A stretch of DNA of 64,000 nucleotides from CAVRXQ01 sp963725215 (lineage in GTDB: Bacteria; Actinomycetota; Acidimicrobiia; Acidimicrobiales; Bog-793). Positions 53,527 to 62,301 of this stretch are shown one piece after another. The translations under genes were made by a program, and so were the position numbers. Below the pieces are notes generated by a model, which saw only the letters and a program-made list of their open reading frames with translations, did not search any database and had not been told where the DNA came from. Where the stretch lies: positions 1 to 64,000 of the forward strand of contig CAVRXQ010000005.1 of NCBI GenBank assembly GCA_963725215.1. The letters run 5' to 3'. How positions within the stretch are numbered: the stretch's first letter is position 1; every line of letters starts with the position of its first letter.

Positions 53527-54970
53527 CTACTGGGTCACCACCGTCGGGCGAGACCATGTGATCGGCGTGACGGCGTCGATCTGCGCGCGAGTCGGCTCCG
53601 CGCAGCAGAACCATGCTTCGGTCAACCTCGGTCGAAACATCGCGGGCGGCCCGAGCGGCGGTCTCGGTGGCGGCCGTCCGGGGTCGGATCGCTCGAAGGA
53701 TGCGAACACCTGCTCGCGCACCGCTGCGTAGGTTTCTTCCACGCTCGTGCCGAGCGACTCCTTCTCTTCGATCAACGCGGCGAGTTCTTTCTGGAGCTCG
53801 TCGAGCACGGGGTCGAAAGACCGCCACGTGTAGCTCAGCGCGCCCGGATCGAACGGACCGAGCGCACGTCGCAACGTCGGGTCGTCGAGCTCGAGCAGCA
53901 GTGATCCCGGCGGGACGAGCAGGCGGATCGAGTACTGCACCGCGTCGAGGTTCTCGACGAGGTCGTTCTGGGCGACGAAGTCGAGGATCTCGACGACGTC
54001 ATCACGCGTCGTCCACGGCGTGAAGGGAAGCAATGACGGTCGGATCTCGACGCCGTGCGCGGCGCAGCTCGCGGACGGCTTGCGCGGCGTCGCCTGCGCG
54101 GTGTCCTTTGTTGAGTCGTTCGAGCACCGCGTCGCTCGTCGACTCGAACGCCGAGACGACGAACGCGAGGCCGAGGTCGGAAAGGCGCGCGACCGCCTCG
54201 CGATGACGTAGGAGGTGCTCGACCTTGATCGTCGCGTCAAAGCTCAACTCGGGGTGGCGAACGTGCATGCCCGTCGCGACCGCCAGCGCGTGCGCCGGCC
54301 GGTTGAGGAAGTCGGGATCGGCGAAGCGAATGTGCCCCGCCCCGAGCGCCACGAGCTCGTCGATGTCGTCGAGCACCGCCTCAACGTCGACGACGCGGGA
54401 CCTTCCTTGATAGACGACGGGAACGGGGCAGTGCCGGCACTTGTGGTTGCAGCCTCTCGTCGACTCGACTGTGCCGACGAGGCGTTCGGCGTCGCCGCAG
54501 ATGAAACGCGCATAACGGTCGAGTGGCGAAAGGAGATCGCGCGCCGAGGGGGACTTCCTCGCTCGCACGCCGCCGAGCTCGACGATCGTCTCGTGATCGG
54601 GCTCGACGCGACCGTCGAGCCAAGAGGTGATCGCGTCGAGCGCCTCGCCGGCGACGAAGAGGTCGTTGCGACCGACCGCTCCCGAGACGCGCGCCGCGTC
54701 GGCGTAGAGGCCGAAGAAGCAGGCCGCCATGTCACCTCGCTCTGCGGCGAGGCGTGCGCGAACCGAGAGCGCGAGACGAAGAGCGGTGTGCATCGGGACG
54801 GAAAAGCAGGTGGCGTCGGGCCAGGAGAGATCGACGCCGTCGAGCGACTCGACTGCGAGGTCCGCGGCCCGGACGTCGTGACCGGCGGAGCGCAACGCGC
54901 CCGCCACCGACGCGAGCCCGAGCGGCTGCGCGCCGAGCTCGTAGGTCGACACGACGAGGACCCGGCTCAC
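53527..54970 (-). CDS. CCAEP-tail radical SAM protein with B12-binding-like N-terminus, one frameshift
   Basis: The N-terminal domain (1-140) resembles a cobalamin-binding Rossmann fold (VLVVSTYELGAQPLGLASVAGALRSAGHDVR). The radical SAM cluster is STRGCNHKCRHCPV (CxxxCxxC), followed by HIRFADPDFLNRP and FVVSAFESTSDAVLERLNKGH. At about 54055-54068 one extra base ends this frame; the next continues GVEIRPSLLPFTPWTTRDD to the end. The C-terminus has AWFCCAEPTRAQIDA: the CCAEP motif that defines a radical SAM family in which the first Cys pair can be Cys-selenocysteine (CUAEP). Here both codons are TGC. GTG start overlaps the ATP-grasp stop (GTGA). The product is unknown. Confidence 0.85.
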
Positions 54971-56229
54971 GATTCGGGTTCCTGATCGATGCGGAAAACG
55001 AGGTGCTCATGTGCCTCGCGCAACGCCTTTTCCACTTCGCCTGGATCGTCGCCGCGGGCAAAGAGGAAGCCGAGATAGCGGTCGCCTTCCGGCCATGCTC
55101 TGAGCACCCGTCCGATCGGCACGGTGATCTCGAGTCCGGTGACGCCGTTCGTCGACAGGGCCCCGTCGCGCCCGTCGACGCCGATCAAGCGTCCCGACTC
55201 GGGGATCGGGATCATCATCACCCCGGACGCCGCAGACTCGCGCGCAGTCGGGAAGTCGGCGAAGCCGAGCGCGTGCGCGAGAACGAGCTCTTCGAGCGAG
55301 CGGTCCGAAGAAAAGCGCAACGCCTTCGAGCACTTCCCGCCGATCGTGCGCGCCGCGGCCTCGAGGACGAAGGCCGTCGCGTGCGGATCCGAGCCAGAAG
55401 GAGAAAGGCGCGCCTCGGCGTGCACGGGGCCGTCGAGGAGCCCAAGGGCACGCACGGCGCGGGCGATCTCGTCCTCCGCCCGGGCGATGACGTCTGGGTG
55501 GTGGCGTGAAGGGGTGACGTAGATCGTCTCTTCGAAGTAGGGGCCGGTGAGCGGATCCGGCTTGTCGAAGATCGCCAGCGTGACCAGGCTGCCGTCGGTG
55601 AGGAGTCCTTCGAGCGCGATCTCGTCGCCGTCGACGTAACCCTCGACGAGAAGCGGTTCGCTCGCCGGACACCCACCCGACAATGCGACCTCCCGCACCC
55701 GGATGGCGGCCGTGCGCGCGCCCGGTGCGTCGTCGGCGCGCTCGACCCCGCGGCTCGCGGACAAGGAGACGGGTTTCAAGACAACGGGGTAACCCAGTCG
55801 CTCCGACGCCGCGACGACGCCGTCAGCCTCGCTCGGGCCGGCTTCGACGACGGCGAACTCTGGCTGGCTGACGCCGTCGCCTCTGAGCAGGTCCCGCATC
55901 ATCGCCTTGTTGCGTGTCGCCTCGATCGCGGAGGGCGGGTTCTTCCCGATCCCGAGACGCCAGGCGGCGTGCGCGGCCGCGCATGCGCTTTCGTCGTCGA
56001 CAGCGACAATGGCGTCGATCGGCGTCGTCTTGGCGAAGCGCTCGACGATCTCCGCCGCCCGCTCGGGCTCGCGAAGCGGGAGCTCGACGAAGCGGTTGTC
56101 CGACGGATCAGCCATCGCCTGTGCGGTGTCGGAGGCTGCGACGACCTCCACCCCGAGGCGCTTCGCGGCGTCGAGGAACTCTGTCGCCCGGTACGTCTGA
56201 GAAGGAAGGACGAGCATCACCCGGGGCAC
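54967..56229 (-). CDS. ATP-grasp domain protein
   Basis: This encodes about 420 residues from GTG 56229; starts at 56220 or 56217 are also possible behind GGGAGGG. An N-terminal pre-ATP-grasp Rossmann region (MLVLPSQTYRATEFLDAAKRLGVEVVAASD) is followed by the ATP-grasp fold: NKAMMRDLLRGDGVSQPEF, LGYPVVLKPVSLSASRGVERAD, PLLVEGYVDGDEIALEGLL, VHAEARL and FVLEAAARTIGGKCSKAL. It resembles amino acid ligases of the carnosine-synthase/BacD type, which make amide bonds through acyl phosphates. It is coupled to the CCAEP-tail radical SAM gene, so the two likely act in one pathway. Confidence 0.88.
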   Translation of the reverse strand: MPRVMLVLPSQTYRATEFLDAAKRLGVEVVAASDTAQAMADPSDNRFVELPLREPERAAEIVERFAKTTPIDAIVAVDDESACAAAHAAWRLGIGKNPPSAIEATRNKAMMRDLLRGDGVSQPEFAVVEAGPSEADGVVAASERLGYPVVLKPVSLSASRGVERADDAPGARTAAIRVREVALSGGCPASEPLLVEGYVDGDEIALEGLLTDGSLVTLAIFDKPDPLTGPYFEETIYVTPSRHHPDVIARAEDEIARAVRALGLLDGPVHAEARLSPSGSDPHATAFVLEAAARTIGGKCSKALRFSSDRSLEELVLAHALGFADFPTARESAASGVMMIPIPESGRLIGVDGRDGALSTNGVTGLEITVPIGRVLRAWPEGDRYLGFLFARGDDPGEVEKALREAHEHLVFRIDQEPES

Positions 56230-56295
56230 CCTCCCATTGTGCCGGGGAAAGGCCGAAGCACCTGTCGTCCTCGACGATCCGAGGACCGCCATACG

Positions 56296-56949
56296 ATGGT
56301 CCTCGTGGCTGAGACTGACAACGGCGCGGCCGCGTCTTCCCTCGTGAAGATCACCGACGCCGCGCGCCAGGCCGTGCTCGACGCGCGTGCGGGCGAGGCG
56401 AATCCGGAGAATCTCGCCCTGTTCATCGAGGTCACCGGGGAGGCGAACGGCGCGTACACCTACGAGATGTGGTTCGAGGCGATCTCCGACGCCACTTCGC
56501 GTGATGTCGTGAACCACTTCGACGGTCTCGACGTCGTCGTAGGCGGGGACAGCGTCGACAAACTGGCCGGGGCGACGCTCGACGCCGGCGACCACGGGCT
56601 CGTGATGTTGAACCCGAACACGCCGCGCGTCGCCGCCGCGGGAACACCGTCGGCGCCCCAAGGCGACACGACGAGCCCGCTCGCGCGGTCGGTGATCGCG
56701 GTGCTCGAACAAGAGGTGAACCCGCAGATCGCGATGCACGGCGGGCGCGCGGACCTCGTCGCGGTCGACGAGGGGATCGCGTACTTGCGTCTTTCGGGTG
56801 GTTGCCAGGGTTGTGGGCTCGCCTCGCTCACGCTCACGCAAGGGATCTCGGTGGCGATCAAAGACTCGATTCCAGAGATCGTCGACGTCGTCGATGTCAC
56901 CGCGCACGCCGAGGGCGCGAACCCCTACTTCGAACCAGCGAAGAAGTAA
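56296..56949 (+). CDS. Fe-S biogenesis protein NfuA-like (IscA-like + NifU C-terminal domain)
   Basis: This encodes 217 residues. Residues 14-115 look like a degenerate A-type carrier domain (VKITDAARQAVLDAR, VVVGGDSVDKLAGATLD) without its cysteines. Residues 130-205 are a NifU C-terminal domain (VIAVLEQEVNPQIAMHGGRADLVAVDEG) with the cluster-binding GGCQGCGLASLTL (CxxC). This is the NfuA layout; it carries [4Fe-4S] clusters to apoproteins. The gene is divergent from the ATP-grasp gene and 10 bp ahead of aroC. Confidence 0.9.
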   Translation: MVLVAETDNGAAASSLVKITDAARQAVLDARAGEANPENLALFIEVTGEANGAYTYEMWFEAISDATSRDVVNHFDGLDVVVGGDSVDKLAGATLDAGDHGLVMLNPNTPRVAAAGTPSAPQGDTTSPLARSVIAVLEQEVNPQIAMHGGRADLVAVDEGIAYLRLSGGCQGCGLASLTLTQGISVAIKDSIPEIVDVVDVTAHAEGANPYFEPAKK

Positions 56950-56959
56950 CCCTTCCCAG

Positions 56960-58156
56960 TTGCTCCGCTTCCTCACAGCCGGGGAGTCGCACGGGAAAGC
57001 GCTCGTCGTCATCGTCGAGGGCCTACCGGCGGGGTTGCGCGTCTCGTCGGAGGAGATCGCGAACGAGCTCGCACGGCGTCGCCTCGGATACGGCCGCGGG
57101 CCGAGGATGCGCTTCGAGCGCGACGAACTGGCGCTTTTGGGCGGCGTCCGTCACGGACGCACCCTCGGATCCCCTGTGGCGATCGAGGTCGCGAACACGG
57201 AGTGGCCGAAGTGGGAAAAGGAGATGTCTCCGGAGCCCGGAGTGCCCGAGCGCGAGCTCTCCGCCCCGCGACCTGGGCACGCGGACCTGGCCGGGATGTT
57301 GAAGTACGGCTTCGCCGACGCCCGCGACGTGCTTGAGCGCGCCTCGGCGCGCGAGACCGCGGCTCGCGTCGCAGCGGGCAGCCTGGCGAAGGCGCTGTTG
57401 GCCGAGATCGGCGTCGCCGTCGTGAGCCACGTCGTCGCGATCGGCGCGGCGTCTGTCTCGTCGGGTGCTCGCCCCGAACCGGAGGACCTCGACGCGGTCG
57501 ATGCCTCCGAGGTGCGCTGTTTCGACGAGGCCGCGGAGCGCGAGATGGTCGCCGAAATCAAGAAAGCGGCGAAGGACGGCGACTCCTTGGGGGGAGTCGC
57601 CGAGGTGCTCGCTTACGGCGTGCCGGTCGGTCTCGGGAGTCACGTGCAGTGGGACCGGCGTCTCGACGGGTTGCTCGCGCAGGCGGTGATGAGCATTCCC
57701 GCGGTGAAGGCGGTCGAGATCGGCGAGGCGATCACGATTTCGGGCCAGCGTGGCTCGGAATCGCACGACGTGATCGAGTGGGACGAGACGCGCGAGGGTT
57801 ACGTCCGCCCGACCGCTCGGGCGGGCGGGATCGAAGGCGGGATCTCGAACGGCGCTTTGATCGCGTTGCGCGCGGTGATGAAACCGCTCTCAACGCTCTC
57901 GCGCCCGGTGATCGCGACAGTCGACACGAAGACCAAGGAAAAGACAATGTCGTTCAAAGAGCGCACCGACGTGACTTCTGTCCCGGCGATGGGAGTCGTC
58001 GCCGAGACGATGGTCGCGCTCGCGCTCGCCTCCGAAGCCCTGCGCAAGTTCGGTGGCGACTCGGTCGCCGAGTTCGCTCGTAATCGCTCGAGCTACCTCG
58101 CGGCCCTCAACGAGACGCCGTCAGCGGCAGAGCACACCCCGAATCGTCTGGCGTGA
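56960..58156 (+). CDS. aroC: Chorismate synthase
   Basis: With a TTG start at 56960 the protein begins LRFLTAGESHGKALVVIVEGLPAGL, the invariant N-terminus, and has 398 residues. Further signatures: GRGPRMRFERDE, RPGHADLAGMLKYGFADARDVLERASARETAARVAAG (flavin and substrate site), GGIEGGISNG and RSSYLAAL at the end. It converts EPSP to chorismate using reduced FMN. First gene of a tight shikimate operon; the aroKB start lies 4 bp downstream. Confidence 0.96.
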   Translation: MLRFLTAGESHGKALVVIVEGLPAGLRVSSEEIANELARRRLGYGRGPRMRFERDELALLGGVRHGRTLGSPVAIEVANTEWPKWEKEMSPEPGVPERELSAPRPGHADLAGMLKYGFADARDVLERASARETAARVAAGSLAKALLAEIGVAVVSHVVAIGAASVSSGARPEPEDLDAVDASEVRCFDEAAEREMVAEIKKAAKDGDSLGGVAEVLAYGVPVGLGSHVQWDRRLDGLLAQAVMSIPAVKAVEIGEAITISGQRGSESHDVIEWDETREGYVRPTARAGGIEGGISNGALIALRAVMKPLSTLSRPVIATVDTKTKEKTMSFKERTDVTSVPAMGVVAETMVALALASEALRKFGGDSVAEFARNRSSYLAALNETPSAAEHTPNRLA

Positions 58157-58160
58157 CGAC

Positions 58161-59735
58161 GTGAGATTCGTTGACCCCCGTGGGCGTCGCCACATCGTGC
58201 TTGTCGGGATGATGGGCGCGGGTAAGACGACGACAGGTCGACGACTCGCGGCGTTGTTGCGCCGGAAGTTCGTCGACACGGACGCGGTGATTGAGCAGCA
58301 ATCGGGGGCGTCGATCGGGGAGCTGTTCCAACGCGACGGCGAAGAGGCGTTCCGCCTTCTCGAGCGGGAGGTCTTCGCGAAAGCGCTCTCTTCGTCCGAG
58401 GCGTCGGTCATCGCGACGGGAGGCGGCGCGGTTTTGGACGAACAGATCCGCGGGCGACTCTCGAACGAGGCCGAGGTCGTTTGGCTGCGGGCTCGTCCTT
58501 CGACGCTCGCCGAGCGGGTGGCGGACGTGCCGGAACGCCCGCTGCTCGGAGAGGACGCCCAATCGGCGTTGGCGGACTTGGAGCCGCAACGGCGGCCGCT
58601 CTACGAGCAGGTCGCGGGATCGGTGATCGACGTCGACGAGCTCGACCACGAGGCGACCGTGATGGCGGTGATCCGCGCGATCCAACGACGCGTCGACGTC
58701 GTGGCGGAAGGGCGTTCCTACCCCGTCCTCATCGGCGCGGGCGCTCGGCACCTTCTCTTTGACCTCGTCCCGTCGGGCGCCCACAAAGCGGCGATCGTCA
58801 CCCAGGCCGGGGTCAACGTGACCGTCGTCACCGGCCTCGACGAGGCGGAATTCGTGATAGGCCTCGGCGAAGAGGCGAAGTCGCTGCACACGATCGAAGA
58901 GCTGTGCCGGGGTTTTGCCCGCGCCGGCATGCACCGAGGTGACGTCGTCGTGTCGCTCGGCGGTGGCGTCGTGACCGACGTCGCCGGATTCGCTGCGTCG
59001 TGTTTCCACCGGGGTCTTCCCGTGATCCACGTCGCGACGACGCTCGTCGCGCAGGTCGACGCGGCGATCGGTGGGAAGACCGGCGTCAACCTCCCCGAAG
59101 GAAAGAACCTCGTCGGCGCGTTCTGGCAACCGAACGCGGTGTTATGTGACACCGACTTGTTGATGACGTTGCCCGAGGACGAGTGGCGATCCGGACTCGG
59201 CGAAATGGCGAAGTACGCGTTTTTGGGACTCGACAACTTGGACGACCTGCCGCTCGTCGACCAGGTCGCCTCTTGCGTCGGCATGAAAGCGGAGATCGTC
59301 GTGTCCGACGAACGCGATCACGGCAAAAGGGCGGTCTTGAACTACGGCCACACGCTCGCCCACGCGCTCGAGGCGTCGGGTTTCAGCGGAGAAGGGGGCC
59401 AGATTCGCCACGGCGAGGCGGTCGCGATCGGCCTCGTCTTCGCGGCCCGCTTGGCGCGGCTTCTCGGTCGCATCGACGACGAAGCGGTGAAGCGCCACCT
59501 CGTCGTCGTCGAGGGCTACGGGCTGCCGAGCGCGATCCCAAAAGGCGTCGACCTCGACCGACTGATCGAGTTCATTGGGCGGGACAAAAAGGGCGGAGAT
59601 GGTCTCACCTTCGTGCTCGACGGACCGAACGGCGTCGAGACGGTCCGCGACGTGTCAGAAGACACCGTGCGGCGGGCGCTCGTGGAATCACAAACGCCGG
59701 AAGTTGTGCCGACCGACGAGGCGGAGCCGGCGTGA
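58161..59735 (+). CDS. aroKB: Bifunctional shikimate kinase / 3-dehydroquinate synthase
   Basis: One frame of 524 residues joins two enzymes. Residues 1-175 are shikimate kinase (AroK): Walker A GMMGAGKTTTGRRLA, FVDTDAVIEQQSG, VIATGGGAVLDE and ERPLL. Residues 180-515 are dehydroquinate synthase (AroB): VSLGGGVVTDVAGFAASCFHRGL (NAD), TTLVAQVDAAIGGKTGVNLPEGKNLVGAFWQP, AEIVVSDERD, LNYGHTLAHALE and RHGEAVAIGL with the zinc ligands. The linker is short (about 10 residues, RAIQRRVDVVAEG) and there is no stop or start between the domains, so the fusion is real in this sequence. It overlaps aroQ by four bases. Confidence 0.95.
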   Translation: MRFVDPRGRRHIVLVGMMGAGKTTTGRRLAALLRRKFVDTDAVIEQQSGASIGELFQRDGEEAFRLLEREVFAKALSSSEASVIATGGGAVLDEQIRGRLSNEAEVVWLRARPSTLAERVADVPERPLLGEDAQSALADLEPQRRPLYEQVAGSVIDVDELDHEATVMAVIRAIQRRVDVVAEGRSYPVLIGAGARHLLFDLVPSGAHKAAIVTQAGVNVTVVTGLDEAEFVIGLGEEAKSLHTIEELCRGFARAGMHRGDVVVSLGGGVVTDVAGFAASCFHRGLPVIHVATTLVAQVDAAIGGKTGVNLPEGKNLVGAFWQPNAVLCDTDLLMTLPEDEWRSGLGEMAKYAFLGLDNLDDLPLVDQVASCVGMKAEIVVSDERDHGKRAVLNYGHTLAHALEASGFSGEGGQIRHGEAVAIGLVFAARLARLLGRIDDEAVKRHLVVVEGYGLPSAIPKGVDLDRLIEFIGRDKKGGDGLTFVLDGPNGVETVRDVSEDTVRRALVESQTPEVVPTDEAEPA

Positions 59736-60190
59736 GCGTTCCGATCGTCCTTTTGCTCTCCGGCCCGAACTTGTCGCTCCTAGGCGAGCGTGAGCCCGAG
59801 GTGTACGGCCAAGAGACCCTCGCCCAGCACTTCGGTCGCGCCGAGAAGGCCGCCGCGCGTGCGGGCCTTGAGCTCGAACATCTCCAGTCCGACAGCGAAG
59901 CCGGACTCGTCGAAGCGGTGCAAGGAGCGCGGGATCGGGCCGCGGCGATCGTCGTCAATGCCGGGGCGCTGTCGCATTACGGTTGGTCGCTGCGCGACGC
60001 ACTCGCCGCGTTTTCCGGCCCGGTGATCGAGGTCCACCTATCGAACCCGCTCGCGCGAGAGCGGTGGAGGCAGACCTCGGTGCTTGCGCCGGTCACGGAC
60101 GGGTATATCGCAGGTTTTGGGGGGCGCGGCTACGAGCTCGCGGTGCATGCCGCCGCTCAGCTGCTCGGTTTGCGAGGAGAGGATTCGTAG
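59732..60190 (+). CDS. aroQ: 3-Dehydroquinate dehydratase, type II
   Basis: From GTG 59732 (overlapping the aroKB stop) this encodes 152 residues. Family motifs: LLSGPNLSLLGEREPEVYG with the catalytic Arg/Tyr loop, LQSDSEAGLVEAV, IVVNAGALSHYGWSLRDAL (usually NPGAxTHYSxAxRDA) and IEVHLSNPLARERWR with the catalytic His. The Pro-to-Ala change in NAGALSHY is mild. It dehydrates 3-dehydroquinate to 3-dehydroshikimate. Confidence 0.94.
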   Translation: MSVPIVLLLSGPNLSLLGEREPEVYGQETLAQHFGRAEKAAARAGLELEHLQSDSEAGLVEAVQGARDRAAAIVVNAGALSHYGWSLRDALAAFSGPVIEVHLSNPLARERWRQTSVLAPVTDGYIAGFGGRGYELAVHAAAQLLGLRGEDS

Positions 60191-61335
60191 TGGTCGTCGA
60201 CGTCATCGCTGATCCAAGACGCGCGCGCGAAAACGCAAGAGGACGTGAGCTCCCACCGATGGAAGTGGCGTCCCGCATTGGTCGTTTGCGCGAGCGCCTC
60301 GAGGAGGAACACCTCGGAGGGTTGATCGTGACGTCGATGTCGAACGTCCGCTACCTGTCCGGCTTCTCCGGTTCAACCGCGATGCTGCTCATCACCTCGA
60401 GCCGCGTCGTGTTCCTCACCGATGGCCGCTACAAGGACCAGTCCGCCGCGCAGCTCGAACAAGCCGGGGTCGACGCGGACGTAGTCGTTGGCAAGAACGC
60501 GGAGCAGATGAAGGCGCTCGAGCGTGGGACGAGCTCGCTCAAGCAGGTCGGCCTGGAATCGGAGGACGCGACCTGGGCGTTCGCGACGCAGCTGTCGAAA
60601 GAATTGAAGCCCGAGACGAAGCCGACCTCCAAGCTCGTGGAGGCGCTCCGGGTCGTGAAGGACGCAGGCGAAATCGCCCGCATTGAGCGCGCCTGTGACA
60701 TCGCCGACATCGCGTTCGCGCAAACAAAGGAACGGATGAAATCAGGCATCACCGAAGCGGAGTTCGCCGCCGAGCTCGACTTCGAGATGCGAAAGCGCGG
60801 CGCCGAGTCGGTGTCGTTCGCCACGATCGTCGGTTCCGGCCCGAACGCCGCGCTGCCGCACTCCCAGCCGTCGAACCGGGCGATCGGCGAGGGAGAGCTC
60901 GTCGTCATCGACTTCGGCGCGACCTTCGACGGCTATCACTCCGACATGACGCGGACCGTCTGCATCGGCGAGCCGGAAGGTGTTGCGGCCGCGGTGCTCG
61001 ACGCAGTCGCGGCATCCCAGCGCGCCGGCATGCTGGCGGTGAAAGCCGGGGTGGTTGCCGGCGACGTCGACAGGGCGTGCCGCGACTCGCTCGCCGAGGC
61101 CGGGTACGCCGAGGCGTTCACGCACTCGACAGGTCACGGCGTCGGCCTCGAGGTCCACGAGGCGCCGTCAGTCGCTCACCAAAGCGAGGATGTCCTCGAG
61201 AAGAACACGGTGATCACGGTGGAACCCGGCGTCTATCTTCCCGGCGAAACGGGCGCCCGCATCGAGGACACCGTCGTCGTCACTTCGTCGGGGTGCCGCC
61301 CCCTCACAAAGACGACGAAGGACGCCGTGATCTGA
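60190..61335 (+). CDS. pepQ: M24 family Xaa-Pro aminopeptidase
   Basis: This encodes 381 residues from GTG 60190 (ATG 60259 is a shorter alternative beginning MEVASRIGRL). N-terminal creatinase domain with GGLIVTSMSNVRYLSGFSGSTAMLL. The pita-bread catalytic domain has the five metal ligands: Asp in VVIDFGATFDGYHSDMTRT (two), His in HSTGHGVGLEVHEAP, Glu in VITVEPGVYL and Glu in ARIEDTVVV. It removes N-terminal residues before proline. The pepQ-efp-nusB order after aro genes is a familiar actinobacterial arrangement. It overlaps efp by one base. Confidence 0.93.
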   Translation: MVVDVIADPRRARENARGRELPPMEVASRIGRLRERLEEEHLGGLIVTSMSNVRYLSGFSGSTAMLLITSSRVVFLTDGRYKDQSAAQLEQAGVDADVVVGKNAEQMKALERGTSSLKQVGLESEDATWAFATQLSKELKPETKPTSKLVEALRVVKDAGEIARIERACDIADIAFAQTKERMKSGITEAEFAAELDFEMRKRGAESVSFATIVGSGPNAALPHSQPSNRAIGEGELVVIDFGATFDGYHSDMTRTVCIGEPEGVAAAVLDAVAASQRAGMLAVKAGVVAGDVDRACRDSLAEAGYAEAFTHSTGHGVGLEVHEAPSVAHQSEDVLEKNTVITVEPGVYLPGETGARIEDTVVVTSSGCRPLTKTTKDAVI

Positions 61336-61895
61336 TGGCGATCTCGACGAACGACCTGAAGAACGGGATGGCGCTTGACCTTCCCGACGGCTTGTACGCA
61401 GTCGTCGAGTTCCAGCACGTGAAGCCGGGCAAGGGCGGGGCGTTCGTGCGGACGAAGCTTCGGAACATGCGGACGAAGGCGGTCTTGGAACGGACCTTCC
61501 GCGCCGACGAACGCCTCGAACAGGCCGTCATCGACAAGCGGGAGATGCAGTACCTGTATCGCGACGGCGCGGACTTCGTCTTCATGGACAACGTCTCGTT
61601 CGACCAGATGACCGTGCCGGAGTCGTCCGTCGGCGAGGCGGCGAGTTACCTGAAGGCGGGGGACTCGGCGATCGTCGTGATGTACGGCACCGAGCTCGTC
61701 GACATCGACCTTCCCGCCGCGGTCGAGCTCGAAATCACCGCGACCGAGCCTGGGATCCAAGGTGACCGCGTCTCCGGCGGGCGCAAACCCGCCACGACCG
61801 AGACCGGACTCGTCGTCCAGGTCCCGCTCTTCATCAACATCGGGGAGCGCATCAAAGTCGATACGCGCTCGGGTGAGTATCTCACGCGCGCGTAG
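61335..61895 (+). CDS. efp: Elongation factor P
   Basis: This encodes 186 residues in three beta domains. The tip loop HVKPGKGGAFVRTKLRN carries the Lys that sits by the ribosomal P-site. DGADFVFMDNVSFDQM and the C-terminal OB domain VVQVPLFINIGERIKVDTRSGEYLTR match the EF-P signature. It relieves ribosome stalling at proline runs. The 3' end overlaps nusB by 23 bases. Confidence 0.97.
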   Translation: MAISTNDLKNGMALDLPDGLYAVVEFQHVKPGKGGAFVRTKLRNMRTKAVLERTFRADERLEQAVIDKREMQYLYRDGADFVFMDNVSFDQMTVPESSVGEAASYLKAGDSAIVVMYGTELVDIDLPAAVELEITATEPGIQGDRVSGGRKPATTETGLVVQVPLFINIGERIKVDTRSGEYLTRA

Positions 61896-62301
61896 GGCGC
61901 ACGATCCCTCCCCCGGCGACCGACGCCGAGCGCGCGAGCGCGCACTCGATCTGTTGTACGAAGCCGAAGTGAAGGACGAGACCCCGAGCGAAGTGCTCCA
62001 GTCGCTGCCCGCCGAACCCGATCCGTTCGCCGACGAACTCGTCCGAGGAGTCGAACAGGATCTCGAGACGATCGACGCGCTGATCGCGAAGCACGCCGAA
62101 GGATGGGCGGTCGATCGCATGCCTGCGGTCGACCGCCAGCTGATGCGGATCGCGACCTACGAGTTGCTAGCGCGAAAGGACGTGAGCAGGGCGGTCATCA
62201 TCGACGAGGCGGTCGATCTCGCGAAGGACTTCTCGACCGCGGAATCCGGCGCTTACGTCAACGGGGTGCTGTCCGCGATCGCCGACGAGATCGGAAGATG
62301 A
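61873..62301 (+). CDS. nusB: Transcription antitermination factor NusB
   Basis: From GTG 61873 this encodes 142 residues, an all-helical protein. Signatures: RRRARERALDLLYEAEVKDE, FADELVRGVEQDLETIDALIAKHAEGWAVDRMPAVDRQLMRIATYEL and VSRAVIIDEAVDLAKDFSTAESGAYVNGVLSAI. It binds boxA RNA with NusE to suppress termination in rRNA operons. It starts inside efp and its stop overlaps the next start (ATGA). Confidence 0.95.
   Translation: MSISRARRAHDPSPGDRRRARERALDLLYEAEVKDETPSEVLQSLPAEPDPFADELVRGVEQDLETIDALIAKHAEGWAVDRMPAVDRQLMRIATYELLARKDVSRAVIIDEAVDLAKDFSTAESGAYVNGVLSAIADEIGR

Noticed and set aside
53540..53640. Selenocysteine in the radical SAM tail
   Set aside because: The motif is encoded by two TGC codons; no in-frame TGA lies at that position, so this is the Cys-Cys form.
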